A stretch of DNA of 64,000 bases from the NCBI RefSeq assembly GCF_016745255.1, contig NZ_JADOEQ010000001.1, positions 454,841 through 518,840 of the forward strand. Reading direction: 5' to 3'. A model generated the notes under the pieces. The model was given only the letters and a program-made list of their open reading frames with translations, had not been told where the DNA came from and searched no databases. Numbering within the stretch: the first letter of the stretch is position 1; every line of letters begins with the position of its first letter. Shown piece after piece: positions 44,175-53,289 of the stretch. This DNA is from Enterococcus sp. BWR-S5 (GTDB taxonomy: Bacteria > Bacillota > Bacilli > Lactobacillales > Enterococcaceae). Position numbers and translations under genes: made by a program.

Positions 44175-44267
44175 CTTTATAACAAAGAGATGCAGTAGAA
44201 AAAATTTTAGAGCACTCAATCGAATCAGCCCACTTGGGAGAGAGAGTGAAGCTAGGAGGAAAATTAG

Positions 44268-44906
44268 ATGGGAATACCCAATTTACAAGTAGCATTAGAC
44301 CATTCAGATTTGCCAAGTGCTTTGGCAGACGTGAAGAATGTCGGAGAAATTGTTGATATTTTAGAAGTAGGAACAATCCTTTGTCTACAAGCAGGGGAGG
44401 AAGCAATCCGTTGTGTACGAGCACTTTATCCAAATAAGAAGATTATTGCAGATACAAAATGTGCAGATGCCGGGGGAACTGTAGCTAAGAATTGTGCAGA
44501 TGCCGGAGCGGATTGGATGACAGTCATTTGCTGTGCCACAATTCCTACTATGGCAGCTGCGGCCAAGGAAGTAGAGGAGGTTCAGGTCGAATTGTATGGT
44601 GATTGGACCTACGAACAAGCACAAAAATGGCTGGACGCCGGCATTTCTCAGGCAATTTATCATCAAAGCCGTGATGCACTATTTGCCGGAGAAACGTGGG
44701 GCGAAAAAGACCTATCAAAGGTTAAAAAGCTGATTGAAATGGGCTTTAGAGTTTCTGTAACAGGTGGTTTGGATGTTGACACATTGAAGCTGTTTGAGGG
44801 TGTAGAGGTTTACACGTTTATTACAGGTAGAGGAATCACAGCTGCAGATGACCCCAAAGCTGCTGCCGAAGCATTCAAATCTGAAATTAACCGTATTTGG
44901 GGGTGA
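44268..44906 (+). CDS. ulaD: 3-keto-L-gulonate-6-phosphate decarboxylase
   Basis: The 212-residue TIM-barrel enzyme of the orotidine-5'-phosphate decarboxylase suprafamily turns 3-keto-L-gulonate 6-phosphate into L-xylulose 5-phosphate. Visible active-site parts are ALDHSD, EVGTILC, IIADTKCADAGG (metal- and substrate-binding Asp/Lys) and the phosphate-binding end SVTGGLDVDTL...ITGRGIT. The site TAGGAGG precedes the ATG. Confidence 0.92.
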   Translation: MGIPNLQVALDHSDLPSALADVKNVGEIVDILEVGTILCLQAGEEAIRCVRALYPNKKIIADTKCADAGGTVAKNCADAGADWMTVICCATIPTMAAAAKEVEEVQVELYGDWTYEQAQKWLDAGISQAIYHQSRDALFAGETWGEKDLSKVKKLIEMGFRVSVTGGLDVDTLKLFEGVEVYTFITGRGITAADDPKAAAEAFKSEINRIWG

Positions 44907-44910
44907 CTGA

Positions 44911-45768
44911 ATGGCAACAATAGGAATTTATGAAAAGGCATTGCCAAAGGGAATCAGTTGGCACGAACGATTAACCATGGCTAAAAAGCTTGGCTTTGAC
45001 TTTGTCGAAATGTCTGTAGATGAAACGGATGAGCGCCTATCCAGACTTGAGTGGACAAAAGAAGAACGGAAGCAGGTAATTGATGCGATTCATGAAACAG
45101 GGGTGAAAATCCTATCGATTTGCCTGAGTGGTCACCGTCGTTTTCCGTTCGGCTCAAAGGACAAAGCAACACGAGAGCATGCGCTGAAAATCATGGGGCA
45201 GGCGATTGATTTAGCTTCAGATTTAGGTGTCCGTACCATTCAACTAGCAGGATATGATGTCTATTATGAGGAAAAGACAATTGCTTCTAGGAATTATTTT
45301 GTTGAAAATTTGAAGAAGGCGGTAGGAATGGCAGCGTCAAAAGAAGTCGTGCTTTCTATTGAAATCATGGATGATGCCTTTATCAACTCCATTTCAAAGT
45401 TCTTGAAAATAAAGGAACAAATCCCTTCTCCTTATTTACAGGTGTACCCTGATTTAGGTAATTTATCTGCTTGGCCTGAAAATGATATCGGCTATGAGCT
45501 TGAAAAGGGAATTAGTCAGATATCAGCGATTCACTTGAAGGATACATTAGCTGTAACTGATGAATTTAGCGGAAAATTTAAGGAAGTACCGTTTGGTGAT
45601 GGCTGTGTTGATTTCTTCGGCTGCTTGAAAACCTTAAAACGACTAGACTACAATGGTCCGTTTTTAATCGAAATGTGGAGCGAGACCAGTCAAACACCTG
45701 AAGAAGAGATTGAAAGAGCAAAGGACTTTCTTTTTCCTTACTTAAAGGAGGCAGGATATCTTGAATAA
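44911..45768 (+). CDS. ulaE: L-xylulose-5-phosphate 3-epimerase
   Basis: The 285-residue TIM-barrel sugar epimerase (AP endonuclease 2-like fold) makes L-ribulose 5-phosphate. It begins GIYEKALPKGISWHERL, typical of UlaE/SgbU, and shows the metal-binding residues in SIEIMDD, VYPDLGNLSAW, IHLKDT and FLIEMW. It starts 4 bp after ulaD and overlaps the start of ulaF. Confidence 0.93.
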   Translation: MATIGIYEKALPKGISWHERLTMAKKLGFDFVEMSVDETDERLSRLEWTKEERKQVIDAIHETGVKILSICLSGHRRFPFGSKDKATREHALKIMGQAIDLASDLGVRTIQLAGYDVYYEEKTIASRNYFVENLKKAVGMAASKEVVLSIEIMDDAFINSISKFLKIKEQIPSPYLQVYPDLGNLSAWPENDIGYELEKGISQISAIHLKDTLAVTDEFSGKFKEVPFGDGCVDFFGCLKTLKRLDYNGPFLIEMWSETSQTPEEEIERAKDFLFPYLKEAGYLE

Positions 45769-46465
45769 TGAACAACTAAAAAAAATGAAGGAACGCGTTT
45801 TTATTGCGAATCTGGCATTGCCTAAAGCCGGGCTTGTAAAGCTGACATGGGGGAATGTCAGCGAAATTAATCGGGAGCTGGGGGTTATTGTTATTAAACC
45901 AAGCGGCGTACCCTACAGTAAAATGAAAGCTGATGATATGGTTGTGACTGATTTAGATGGAAAAGTGCTGGAGGAAGGAATGAAGCCTTCTTCTGATTTG
46001 GCAACACATGTCATTCTATATAAAGCCTTTCCGGAAATTCACTCCGTTGTGCACACCCACTCGAAACATGCAGTAATGTGGGCTCAGGCAGGAAGAGAGC
46101 TGCCTGCTTATGGAACGACGCACGCCGATACCTTCTATGGTGCTGTCCCATGTACACGACAGCTGACAGAAGAGGAAGTTAAGACTTCGTATGAAGTGGA
46201 GACAGGGCAAGTGATTGTTGAAACCTTTAAAGAGCTGTCTATTGATCCTGAAGCGGTTCCAGGTGTCCTTGTCTATGGCCATGGACCGTTTACTTGGGGA
46301 GCAAATCCGCAAAAAGCAGTTGAGAATAGTGTTGTTTTAGATGAGATAGCAGAAATGGCTTTACAAACAGAAGGGATTAATCGTACAATTAAACCGATTC
46401 CTCAGTACCTTTTAGACAAGCATTATTTTAGAAAACATGGGAAAAATGCTTATTACGGTCAATAA
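45761..46465 (+). CDS. ulaF: L-ribulose-5-phosphate 4-epimerase
   Basis: The 234-residue class II aldolase-fold enzyme yields D-xylulose 5-phosphate for the pentose phosphate or phosphoketolase route. Metal and substrate motifs are LTWGNVSE, KPSGV, SSDLATHVILYKAF, VVHTHSKHAVMWAQAG and YGHGPFTWG. The start is TTG 45761 behind AAAGGAGG and overlaps ulaE by 8 bp; no ATG alternative keeps the N-terminus. It ends the operon before a terminator. Confidence 0.93.
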   Translation: MNNEQLKKMKERVFIANLALPKAGLVKLTWGNVSEINRELGVIVIKPSGVPYSKMKADDMVVTDLDGKVLEEGMKPSSDLATHVILYKAFPEIHSVVHTHSKHAVMWAQAGRELPAYGTTHADTFYGAVPCTRQLTEEEVKTSYEVETGQVIVETFKELSIDPEAVPGVLVYGHGPFTWGANPQKAVENSVVLDEIAEMALQTEGINRTIKPIPQYLLDKHYFRKHGKNAYYGQ

Positions 46466-46590
46466 AATCCAATTAATTAGTTTTCATTTTATCAAAAAAA
46501 TGTTACTTCGGACGAAAATTTTGAGAAAATGGTCTGTACTTATTTACTACAAATGTAGGAAACATAAGGGTTTCTCTTGGTAAACGACTT

Positions 46591-46629
46591 GAGCTTTTAT
46601 CTACTTTATTCAGATAAAAGCTCTTTTCT
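46591..46629 (+). terminator. ula operon terminator
   Basis: GAGCTTTTATCT pairs with AGATAAAAGCTC (12 bp, perfect), loop 9 nt, then TTTTCTC. Confidence 0.88.
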
Positions 46630-46743
46630 CAAAAATTTCAACAAATTAGACAATTTTTGAAAGTTACAAATATAAAATTTTTAGTATAATATACATATAA
46701 AAGCAATAAACTATTTTGGGGAAGATAGTGCATTAAAACTCTT

Positions 46744-46787
46744 AGTAATATGGCAGACGTTATTTCGATAACGTCTGCCATATTACT
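46744..46787. repeat. Perfect 20-bp inverted repeat with TTCG loop
   Basis: Arms at 46744-46763 and 46768-46787 are exactly complementary, with loop TTCG. The structure is equally strong on both strands and has no T run. It could be an RNA processing site, a bidirectional transcription block or a protein-binding palindrome. Confidence 0.85.
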
Positions 46788-46918
46788 TTATGCAAGATAT
46801 TTACTATTTAGATTGAAATAATATGCATTTTTTTTTATAAATGAATGAAAGATTACTTTTCAATATAGATAAAGCTAGATGGTCTATCCAGAATAAAAAG
46901 TAGAATAGATAAGCAGCC

Positions 46919-46947
46919 AAAGCCAAGAGAATTTCTTGGCTTTTTTT
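46919..46947 (+). terminator. Terminator upstream of comGA
   Basis: AAAGCCAAGA pairs with TCTTGGCTTT (10 bp), followed by a T run. It insulates comGA from upstream transcription. Confidence 0.88.
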
Positions 46948-46993
46948 GTTGCATTCCTTTCTTTTTGCGTAGCTTATATATGAGGAGGATATC

Positions 46994-47953
46994 ATGGATA
47001 TAAAAGACTTTTCTAAAAAATTGATTGAATGGGGAGTTCGCAATGGAGCGCAGGATCTTTACATTCTACCGAACCAGGATCGTTACGATGTTTTATTCAG
47101 AATAGCTCAGCAGAAGAAAAAGTACAGACAACTGTCAAAGGAATACGGAGAAAAGCTGATTTTTCATTTTAAGTTTATTGGACAGATGGATGTAGGAGAA
47201 AAAAGAAAAGCACAGGTTGGCGCAGTCAGCTATTTGATAGATGAACAGGAACGAAGGCTGCGGCTGTCAACAGTTGGTGATTTCAAGCAACGAGAGAGCA
47301 TTGTTATCCGTTTTTTGCATTATTTTGGAGACAGTCAGGAAAGTTACTTGCTACCCCACCAGCTGACAAAAATCAGAGGCGGTGTCAAAAAGGATGGACT
47401 TCACTTATTTTGTGGACCGGTAGGCTCTGGAAAGACCACCTTGATGTACAAATTGGCAAAAGAAAATCGAAGAAACAGCCAGATAATCTGCATTGAAGAC
47501 CCTGTTGAAATCGAAGAGGAATCATTTCTCCAGCTTCAGACCAACACGAAGATTGAGTTGACCTATGATGTTTTAATAAAGGCTTGCTTGAGGCATCGTC
47601 CAGATATATTGATTATTGGAGAAATTAGAGACTCACTGACAGCAAAGGCAGCAATCAGAGCCGCTTTGACCGGACACACGGTTTTCGCTACCGTTCACAG
47701 TAGGGGAATAGCCGGTGTAACAGAGCGTTTGATTGAGCTTGGCGTACAGGAACGGGAGCTAAAGGAATGTTTGAGAAGCGTTATCTATCAGCGCTTGATT
47801 CCAGTAATGACTGTGAGTGGCGAGCAGCCAGCGTTGCTGATGGAATATTCATTGTTTGAAGAAAGGAGCAGTAGCTGGAATCAACTGCTTAGGAAGGTAT
47901 GGGCGTATGGGTTTATTGACAAAAACGTATTTTTTAAAGAGCAAAGACATTAG
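46994..47953 (+). CDS. comGA: Competence type IV pilus assembly ATPase
   Basis: The 319-residue secretion ATPase (GspE/PilB family) powers assembly of the DNA-uptake pilus. It has Walker A GPVGSGKTT, Walker B IICIEDPVEIEE and the Asp/His box LRHRPDILIIGEIRD. It lacks the long N-terminal domain and tetracysteine zinc site of GspE, as is usual for ComGA. The site GAGGAGG precedes the ATG. It overlaps comGB by 47 bp and begins a seven-gene operon. Confidence 0.95.
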   Translation: MDIKDFSKKLIEWGVRNGAQDLYILPNQDRYDVLFRIAQQKKKYRQLSKEYGEKLIFHFKFIGQMDVGEKRKAQVGAVSYLIDEQERRLRLSTVGDFKQRESIVIRFLHYFGDSQESYLLPHQLTKIRGGVKKDGLHLFCGPVGSGKTTLMYKLAKENRRNSQIICIEDPVEIEEESFLQLQTNTKIELTYDVLIKACLRHRPDILIIGEIRDSLTAKAAIRAALTGHTVFATVHSRGIAGVTERLIELGVQERELKECLRSVIYQRLIPVMTVSGEQPALLMEYSLFEERSSSWNQLLRKVWAYGFIDKNVFFKEQRH

Positions 47954-48950
47954 TCTGTCAAAGAAGCAATCAGCAGATTTCTTTAAGCTTCTGGCAGAGC
48001 TCCTTAACAATGGTTTTTCAGTTAATCAAAGCTTTTCTTTTATGAAGAAGACAAGAGTTCTTCCGGAAAAGATAATTGATTTTTTACTTGAGGAGCTGAA
48101 TCGTGGGGAAGAGCTGACGAAATCCTTGTCTGAGCTGGGCATTTCAACGGAAATTATCACACAAATTGAATTTGCTCAAAGTCATGGCAACCTTTCCGGA
48201 ACATTGGCGGGAATAGAACGACATCTAGCTACTATACAAAAGCAGAGAGAAAACATGAGAAAGATTTTACTTTACCCGATGATTTTGCTGGTTTTTCTTT
48301 TTTCCGCCTTGATTGGTATGAGGCAGTTTCTGTTGCCGCAGCTACAAATGAGCGGCTTGACTGCGACAGATAATCTAGGTGTACAGCTTGTACAGACAAG
48401 CCCATATTTTATTGGCGGTTTTATTTTAGTCAGCGGAGTCACATATTTTAGTGCAGCTCAATTTTTAAAAAGGAGATCAGCACTGGGCAGAGCAACCATT
48501 ATTTCTCGGATACCCGGAATAAAATCTTATTACGTACAATATATTTCCGGCTATTTTGCGTTGGAATGGGGGAAGCTTTTTGATCAGGGAATGGAGATTA
48601 AGCATATCATTACAGTAATGAGCCAATTAGTAAATGAATCCTTGATGAAGGAGTTGTCAAAGCAAATGGAAGCGAGGCTGCTTGAAGGAGAAGCGTTTTC
48701 TCAGCAGCTTGAGGAGTATCCGTTCTTTGCTGACGAATTGGCACTAATTATTCAACAGGGAGAGGTAAAAGGAAACTTAGGGAAAGAGCTATTAATATAT
48801 AGTGAACTATGTCGAAATCATTTTTTTGTAAGACTTGAAAAGCTGATTCAATGGTTTCAACCAATTATTTTTTTAGTTATTGCAGCGGCTGTGGTAGGTA
48901 TCTATGCGGCGATGCTATTACCAATATATGGAGGGATAGAAAATCTATGA
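47907..48950 (+). CDS. comGB: Competence type IV pilus inner-membrane protein
   Basis: The 347-residue GspF/PilC-family platform protein has three predicted membrane helices (around 145-165, 190-210 and near the C-terminus). The two T2SSF repeats are visible as KLLAELLNNGFSVNQSFSFM and GKLFDQGMEIKHIITVM. The start at 47907 (GGAAGG upstream) gives the normal family length; the longer frame overlaps deeper into comGA. Confidence 0.92.
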   Translation: MGLLTKTYFLKSKDISLSKKQSADFFKLLAELLNNGFSVNQSFSFMKKTRVLPEKIIDFLLEELNRGEELTKSLSELGISTEIITQIEFAQSHGNLSGTLAGIERHLATIQKQRENMRKILLYPMILLVFLFSALIGMRQFLLPQLQMSGLTATDNLGVQLVQTSPYFIGGFILVSGVTYFSAAQFLKRRSALGRATIISRIPGIKSYYVQYISGYFALEWGKLFDQGMEIKHIITVMSQLVNESLMKELSKQMEARLLEGEAFSQQLEEYPFFADELALIIQQGEVKGNLGKELLIYSELCRNHFFVRLEKLIQWFQPIIFLVIAAAVVGIYAAMLLPIYGGIENL

Positions 48951-49267
48951 ATAAAAAAAGAGTCGAAATGAAGTGGCGGGCGTTAGAAACAACAAGAGTA
49001 CTTAAGCGGCCATTGAAGGCCTTCACACTATTAGAAATGCTGATTGTCTTACTGATTATCTCAGTATTGATTCTACTATTTGCCCCAAACCTATCGAAGC
49101 AAAAGGATAGTATTGATAAAAAGGGAAATGAAGCAATCATCAAAGTTGTTGAAACACAGATGGATGTTTATCGTTTGGAAAACGATCAGATACCAACGGT
49201 TGATACCTTACTTTCCGAAGGTTATATCACACAGGAGCAATATGATAAGTATAAAGCGAATAAATAG
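48947..49267 (+). CDS. comGC: Competence major pseudopilin
   Basis: The 106-residue pseudopilin precursor has prepilin cleavage site KAF(T)LLEM: basic leader to Ala25, then the processed F-T-L-L-E-M-L-I-V-L-L hydrophobic helix with the conserved Glu5. Its start overlaps comGB by ATGA. The leader is rather long (about 25 residues). An ATG at 48968 would shorten it by seven residues. No Cys pair is present. Confidence 0.93.
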   Translation: MNKKRVEMKWRALETTRVLKRPLKAFTLLEMLIVLLIISVLILLFAPNLSKQKDSIDKKGNEAIIKVVETQMDVYRLENDQIPTVDTLLSEGYITQEQYDKYKANK

Positions 49268-49691
49268 GTCTGCCGGCTTTACATTGATTGAAACGCTTTT
49301 AGTTTTGTTTGTCATTACATTGTTGATTGGCCTCCCTTCTATTTTGATGGAAAGAAGCCAGGAAAACATCCTTATTGGTCAATTCTTTGGGAGCTTTGAA
49401 AGGCATCTGCTGCAAACACAACAGCTGGCTGTTACGGGGAGTGAGGATACAATGATTCATTTTGCTGAAGCGGATTGCTTGGTGTTTACCTCGGCTTATG
49501 GAAAGGAAGTATTGACCATCCCAACGACATTGGAGGCTGTTGGACCGGAAAAAATTGTCTTCAAGCAGAGGACTGGAAATAATGGGAAATTATCCAAATA
49601 TAGTTTTATATGGAAAAAACAGGGACGACGGATTGATTATCAATTTCAAATGGGAAGTGGGCGCTATGTTAAAAAAATCAGTGAACTTTAA
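49242..49691 (+). CDS. comGD: Competence pseudopilin ComGD
   Basis: The 149-residue minor pseudopilin has leader RINRSAG followed by FTLIETLLVLFVITLLIGLP, the type IV pilin-like N-terminal helix with conserved Glu5. ATG 49242 has CAGGAGC upstream and overlaps comGC by 26 bp. The preceding frame is a shadow of comGC. Confidence 0.9.
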   Translation: MISIKRINRSAGFTLIETLLVLFVITLLIGLPSILMERSQENILIGQFFGSFERHLLQTQQLAVTGSEDTMIHFAEADCLVFTSAYGKEVLTIPTTLEAVGPEKIVFKQRTGNNGKLSKYSFIWKKQGRRIDYQFQMGSGRYVKKISEL

Positions 49692-49989
49692 AGGCTATGT
49701 TTTTGCAGAGAGTCTTATTGCTTTATCGATGATGACTGCGGTGATTAGCGGACTCCTTTCAGTCAATCATATTCTTTTCAGTAAAACCTTAAATCTAAAC
49801 AACGAACTTTTGATGCAGCGGGTACTCTATGAAGAAATGATGTATGTTGATAAATACGGACAGGTCGATGCGCAAGAGATTCACCGAAATGGAAAGAATT
49901 ACTATGTCACGATTGTTCAAGAGGAAGAAAAATGGATAAAGGCGGAGATTAGACATGAAAAGGCTATTTTTTCCATCGAGCGTCGATGA
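49666..49989 (+). CDS. comGE: Competence pseudopilin ComGE
   Basis: The 107-residue protein has a short basic N-terminus, then FAESLIALSMMTAVISGLL, a pilin-like helix with Glu in position. It overlaps comGD by 26 bp and comGF by 35 bp. Low conservation is normal for ComGE; the call rests on position and the N-terminal helix. Confidence 0.85.
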   Translation: MLKKSVNFKGYVFAESLIALSMMTAVISGLLSVNHILFSKTLNLNNELLMQRVLYEEMMYVDKYGQVDAQEIHRNGKNYYVTIVQEEEKWIKAEIRHEKAIFSIERR

Positions 49990-50407
49990 CAAAAGGAGCC
50001 GCTTTATCGGCTTTACTCTCTTGGAGTGTTTGTTGGCATTATTTCTTTTTTCGGTCATCTGTCTATTGGGTTCCGGATACATCAAAAATGTACAGGTACT
50101 AAGCAGACACCTGCAAAATACTTCCGAAAAGGAATGGCATATATTTTTGATTCAGCTTGAAAATGAGCTAGAAGGGTGTGAGCTTGTTTCAGTTGAATCC
50201 GATTCTTTAACTTTCTATGATTCAATCCGTGAATATACTGTAAGAATCGAACACAAGAAACAAAAAATCATCAAAACTGTGAATGGCGGTTATCAACCGA
50301 TGCTGACTAAGGTAGATTCAGCTGTATTTAAACAGACTGATCGAAAAATTGAACTTCAGTTGCATTTTGAAGATGGTCAATATAGAGAAGCTCTATTACC
50401 TATATAA
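49955..50407 (+). CDS. comGF: Competence protein ComGF
   Basis: The 150-residue protein has N-terminal FIGFTLLECLLALFLFSVICLL, a prepilin-type helix, and the ComGF C-terminus (EWHIFLIQLENELEGCELVSVE, REYTVRIEHKKQKIIK). AAGGCGGAG precedes the ATG. It is a minor pseudopilin-like component of the DNA uptake pilus. Confidence 0.9.
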   Translation: MKRLFFPSSVDDKRSRFIGFTLLECLLALFLFSVICLLGSGYIKNVQVLSRHLQNTSEKEWHIFLIQLENELEGCELVSVESDSLTFYDSIREYTVRIEHKKQKIIKTVNGGYQPMLTKVDSAVFKQTDRKIELQLHFEDGQYREALLPI

Positions 50408-50453
50408 ATGATAGGAGCATCTTTATTGAGTAAGAGAGGGAAGGAGATGACGA

Positions 50454-50786
50454 ATGCTGACGAGAAAGTATGAGGGGAGCGTAATGATGGCTGTGCTCCT
50501 CTTTTTTTATTTATTTACACAACTATTCCTATTAATGGTCACGGACTATCGATTGACGCATTCGTACACAGAGAGTACACAGAATTTTTATACTGCCCAA
50601 ATCATGAAAGCGATGTTTCTGGCTGAAATCAAGAGTGTCAGCCAGCTGGAAGACAAAGGCAGGCAGGAGTTTTCAACGGGTGTCTTAGAGTATCAGAAAA
50701 CAGAAGAGGCTGTAGAAATCGTTGTAATTATCTCAGGAAAAAGTTATTCGTTTCATGAGGAGCTGTCGAAAAAAGCATTGAAATGA
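50454..50786 (+). CDS. comGG: Competence protein ComGG-like
   Basis: The 110-residue protein has one N-terminal hydrophobic helix (VMMAVLLFFYLFTQLFLLMVTDY), a YTAQIMKAMFLAEI segment and a polar C-terminus, as in ComGG minor pilins. The sequence is weakly conserved and the call depends on its place as the seventh comG gene. GGAAGGAG precedes the ATG. Confidence 0.8.
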   Translation: MLTRKYEGSVMMAVLLFFYLFTQLFLLMVTDYRLTHSYTESTQNFYTAQIMKAMFLAEIKSVSQLEDKGRQEFSTGVLEYQKTEEAVEIVVIISGKSYSFHEELSKKALK

Positions 50787-51007
50787 TAGTTTGTGAAATG
50801 TGTATCAAACAGGATGAGAATTTTACTAATACAGAGTAGTAAAAAATACTAAAACAATAAGAATTCTTCTACAAAACCCATATTTTTAAGGCGGAAAAAG
50901 TGAATTTACAAATATTGCCATAAAATTGATTGATTATTATGCGTTTTTTAGATAAAATAGAACAGGTATAAAAGTTGTTATATTTTTCTAGAAGTTGAGG
51001 TGTTTTT

Positions 51008-52015
51008 TTGTTTTCTGAGAAAATGGAAAAGGCTTTCGAGTTAATGGAGCAGGCAGTGCAGTTATTGAAGAAATCTTTGGATACTTCTTTTCTGGACGCT
51101 TATATCGAAAATGGAGATAATCTACTGGATAATTTCCAAGTGCGTGTTCTTGACGGGAAACCTGATGAAGAAACAATTTTTGAATTGAAAGAGCTTTATA
51201 AAGAGCTTAAGCAAATTGATTTGGAGCCAGAGGAATTTCGTCGTCTGACTCAGCTTGTCCTGTTGAAAGGAAATAAAGATGAGCCTGTACAGGCGAACCA
51301 TCAGCTTACACCGGACAGTATCGGCTTTTTATTTGTCTTTTTGATGGAGCAATTCTACGCAGAAACGAGTGACCTGCAAATTCTGGATATTTCGTCTGGT
51401 ATGGGCAATTTGTTACTGACAGTGCTGCTGAATTTGAAGCTTTCCAAAAAGACTGTAACCGGATATGGTGTTGATGTCGATGATACATTGCTGTCAGTTG
51501 CTTCTGTGAATGGCGGACTGACTGGTACGGATATCAAGCTATTTCATCAAGATGGGCTTCAAGAGCTGTTGATTGATCCTGTTGATGCAGCTATCAGCGA
51601 CTTGCCAATTGGCTATTATCCAAATGATGAAAAGGCGGCAGGCTTTACTGTTGCAGCTCAAGAGGGGCATACCTATGCTCACCATTTACTGATGGAGCAG
51701 GCGATGAAATATGTGAAATTAAATGGCTTTGGTTTCTTTCTTGTTCCTGCGAATATTTTTGAGTCTGAACAAAGTGAACAGCTTAAAAAATGGATTCAGG
51801 AAAATGTATACTTACAAGGTGTAATTCAATTGCCGGATGCCATGTTCCAAACTGAGCATTCAAGAAAAAGCATTCTGATTGTTCAGAATAAAGGGGAACG
51901 CAGCAGTCAGGCGAAGGAAGTTCTTCTTGTTAAGCTTGCATCACTGAAGGAACCTGAAAAAGTCACTCAATTTTTTCAACAATTTGAAGCTTGGAAATCT
52001 TCAAATTTGAAATAA
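51008..52015 (+). CDS. Class I SAM-dependent methyltransferase (YtxK type)
   Basis: The 335-residue protein has an N-terminal helical domain (1 to about 90) and a methyltransferase fold related to N6-adenine DNA methylases. The SAM site is [17 protein letters not shown], and the catalytic-like motif reads SDLPIGYYP instead of the NPPY of active DNA methylases. It starts at TTG 51008 (GAGGTG upstream) or less likely ATG 51023. Homologues lie between comG and ackA in many Firmicutes. The substrate is unknown and DNA methylation is doubtful given the altered motif. Confidence 0.82.
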   Translation: MFSEKMEKAFELMEQAVQLLKKSLDTSFLDAYIENGDNLLDNFQVRVLDGKPDEETIFELKELYKELKQIDLEPEEFRRLTQLVLLKGNKDEPVQANHQLTPDSIGFLFVFLMEQFYAETSDLQILDISSGMGNLLLTVLLNLKLSKKTVTGYGVDVDDTLLSVASVNGGLTGTDIKLFHQDGLQELLIDPVDAAISDLPIGYYPNDEKAAGFTVAAQEGHTYAHHLLMEQAMKYVKLNGFGFFLVPANIFESEQSEQLKKWIQENVYLQGVIQLPDAMFQTEHSRKSILIVQNKGERSSQAKEVLLVKLASLKEPEKVTQFFQQFEAWKSSNLK

Positions 52016-52049
52016 ACTACTTACAATAAACTTAAAAGAGGAGAGTATC

Positions 52050-53237
52050 ATGTCTAAAACAATTGCAATCAATGCCGGAAGTTCAAGTTTAAAATGGCAA
52101 TTATATGTTATGCCTAGCGAAGAGGTTATCGCAAAAGGGATCGTTGAACGAATTGGCTTGAACGACTCTATTTTTACAATCAAATATGGTGAAGATCAAA
52201 AATACGAAGAAATCGTTGATATCAATGACCATGATGTAGCTGTAAAAATGTTATTGGATAAGCTAATCGAACTGAACATCCTGTCTTCTTATGACGAAAT
52301 TACCGGCGTAGGTCACCGTGTTGTAGCTGGTGGAGAAGATTTCAAAGATTCAGCGATTATCGATGATGAAGCATTAGCAAAAATTGAAGCACTGGCTGAT
52401 TTGGCTCCTCTTCATAACCCTGCCAATGCAATGGGAATCAAAGCGTTCAAAAAAATCTTACCTGATATTATCAGTGTAGCTGTATTTGATACTGCGTTCC
52501 ATACAACAATGCCTAAGCACAATTACCTGTACAGCATTCCAACTGAATACTATGAAAAATACTCAGCACGTAAATATGGTGCACATGGAACAAGCCATAT
52601 GTATGTTTCTCAGCGCGCTGCTGAAATGTTGGGTAAACCAATTGAAGAGTTGAAAATCATTACTTGTCACTTAGGAAACGGTGCATCAATCACTGCCGTT
52701 GATGGTGGAAAATCTGTTGATACTTCTATGGGCTTCACTCCATTAGCAGGTGTTACAATGGGTACTCGCTCCGGTGATATCGATCCTTCATTGCTGCCAT
52801 ACTTGATGGAGAAATTAGGATTAACTGATATCAAAGAAATGATCGATATTCTAAACAAGAAATCAGGCTTGCTGGGCTTGTCTGGTATTTCAAGTGATAT
52901 GCGTGACTTGGAAGCAAACATGGACAAGGAAGAAGTTCAAATTGCCTATGACGTGTTTACCGACCGTATCCGTAAATATATCGGAAGCTATGTAACGGTA
53001 TTGAATGGTGTAGATGCAATCGTATTTACAGCTGGTATCGGCGAAAATGACTCTCACGTTCGTAGCGAAGTAATCAAAGGCATGACTTGGTTCGGCTGTG
53101 AAATCGATGCAGAGAAAAACAATGTGCGTGGAAAAGAAACAGTAATTTCAACTGACGATTCAAAAGTGAAAGTATTGTTGATTCCAACAGATGAAGAATT
53201 AGTGATTGCGCGCGACGTAGAACGTTTACGTGGATAA
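52050..53237 (+). CDS. ackA: Acetate kinase
   Basis: The enzyme interconverts acetyl phosphate plus ADP and acetate plus ATP, yielding ATP in mixed-acid fermentation. The 395-residue protein has the ASKHA-fold N-terminus ([16 protein letters not shown]), [11 protein letters not shown], the active-site region DTAFHTTMP, the [10 protein letters not shown] and [14 protein letters not shown] motifs and FTAGIGEND near the C-terminus. AGAGGAGAG precedes the ATG. It follows the methyltransferase gene by 34 bp and may be co-transcribed with it. Confidence 0.97.
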   Translation: MSKTIAINAGSSSLKWQLYVMPSEEVIAKGIVERIGLNDSIFTIKYGEDQKYEEIVDINDHDVAVKMLLDKLIELNILSSYDEITGVGHRVVAGGEDFKDSAIIDDEALAKIEALADLAPLHNPANAMGIKAFKKILPDIISVAVFDTAFHTTMPKHNYLYSIPTEYYEKYSARKYGAHGTSHMYVSQRAAEMLGKPIEELKIITCHLGNGASITAVDGGKSVDTSMGFTPLAGVTMGTRSGDIDPSLLPYLMEKLGLTDIKEMIDILNKKSGLLGLSGISSDMRDLEANMDKEEVQIAYDVFTDRIRKYIGSYVTVLNGVDAIVFTAGIGENDSHVRSEVIKGMTWFGCEIDAEKNNVRGKETVISTDDSKVKVLLIPTDEELVIARDVERLRG

Positions 53238-53242
53238 TAACT

Positions 53243-53287
53243 AAAAAAACAAGGCGACTGCTTCTGAAGCAGTCGCCTTGTTCTTTT
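53243..53287. terminator. Bidirectional terminator between ackA and DUF2785
   Basis: ACAAGGCGACTGC pairs with GCAGTCGCCTTGT (13 bp) with a short loop, and T tracts on both strands, so it serves both converging genes. Confidence 0.93.
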
Positions 53288-53289
53288 AG

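Larger units (their letters stand above)
46630..46993 (+). ncRNA. Non-coding region with candidate small RNA
   Basis: No coding frame is convincing. A -10 box TATAAT at 46685-46690 (weak -35) could start a short transcript near 46697. It would contain a perfect 20-bp inverted repeat at 46744-46787 (arm AGTAATATGGCAGACGTTAT, loop TTCG), and could continue to a clear terminator at 46919-46947. The hairpin alone lacks a T tract. An RNA gene is possible but not proven. Confidence 0.4.
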
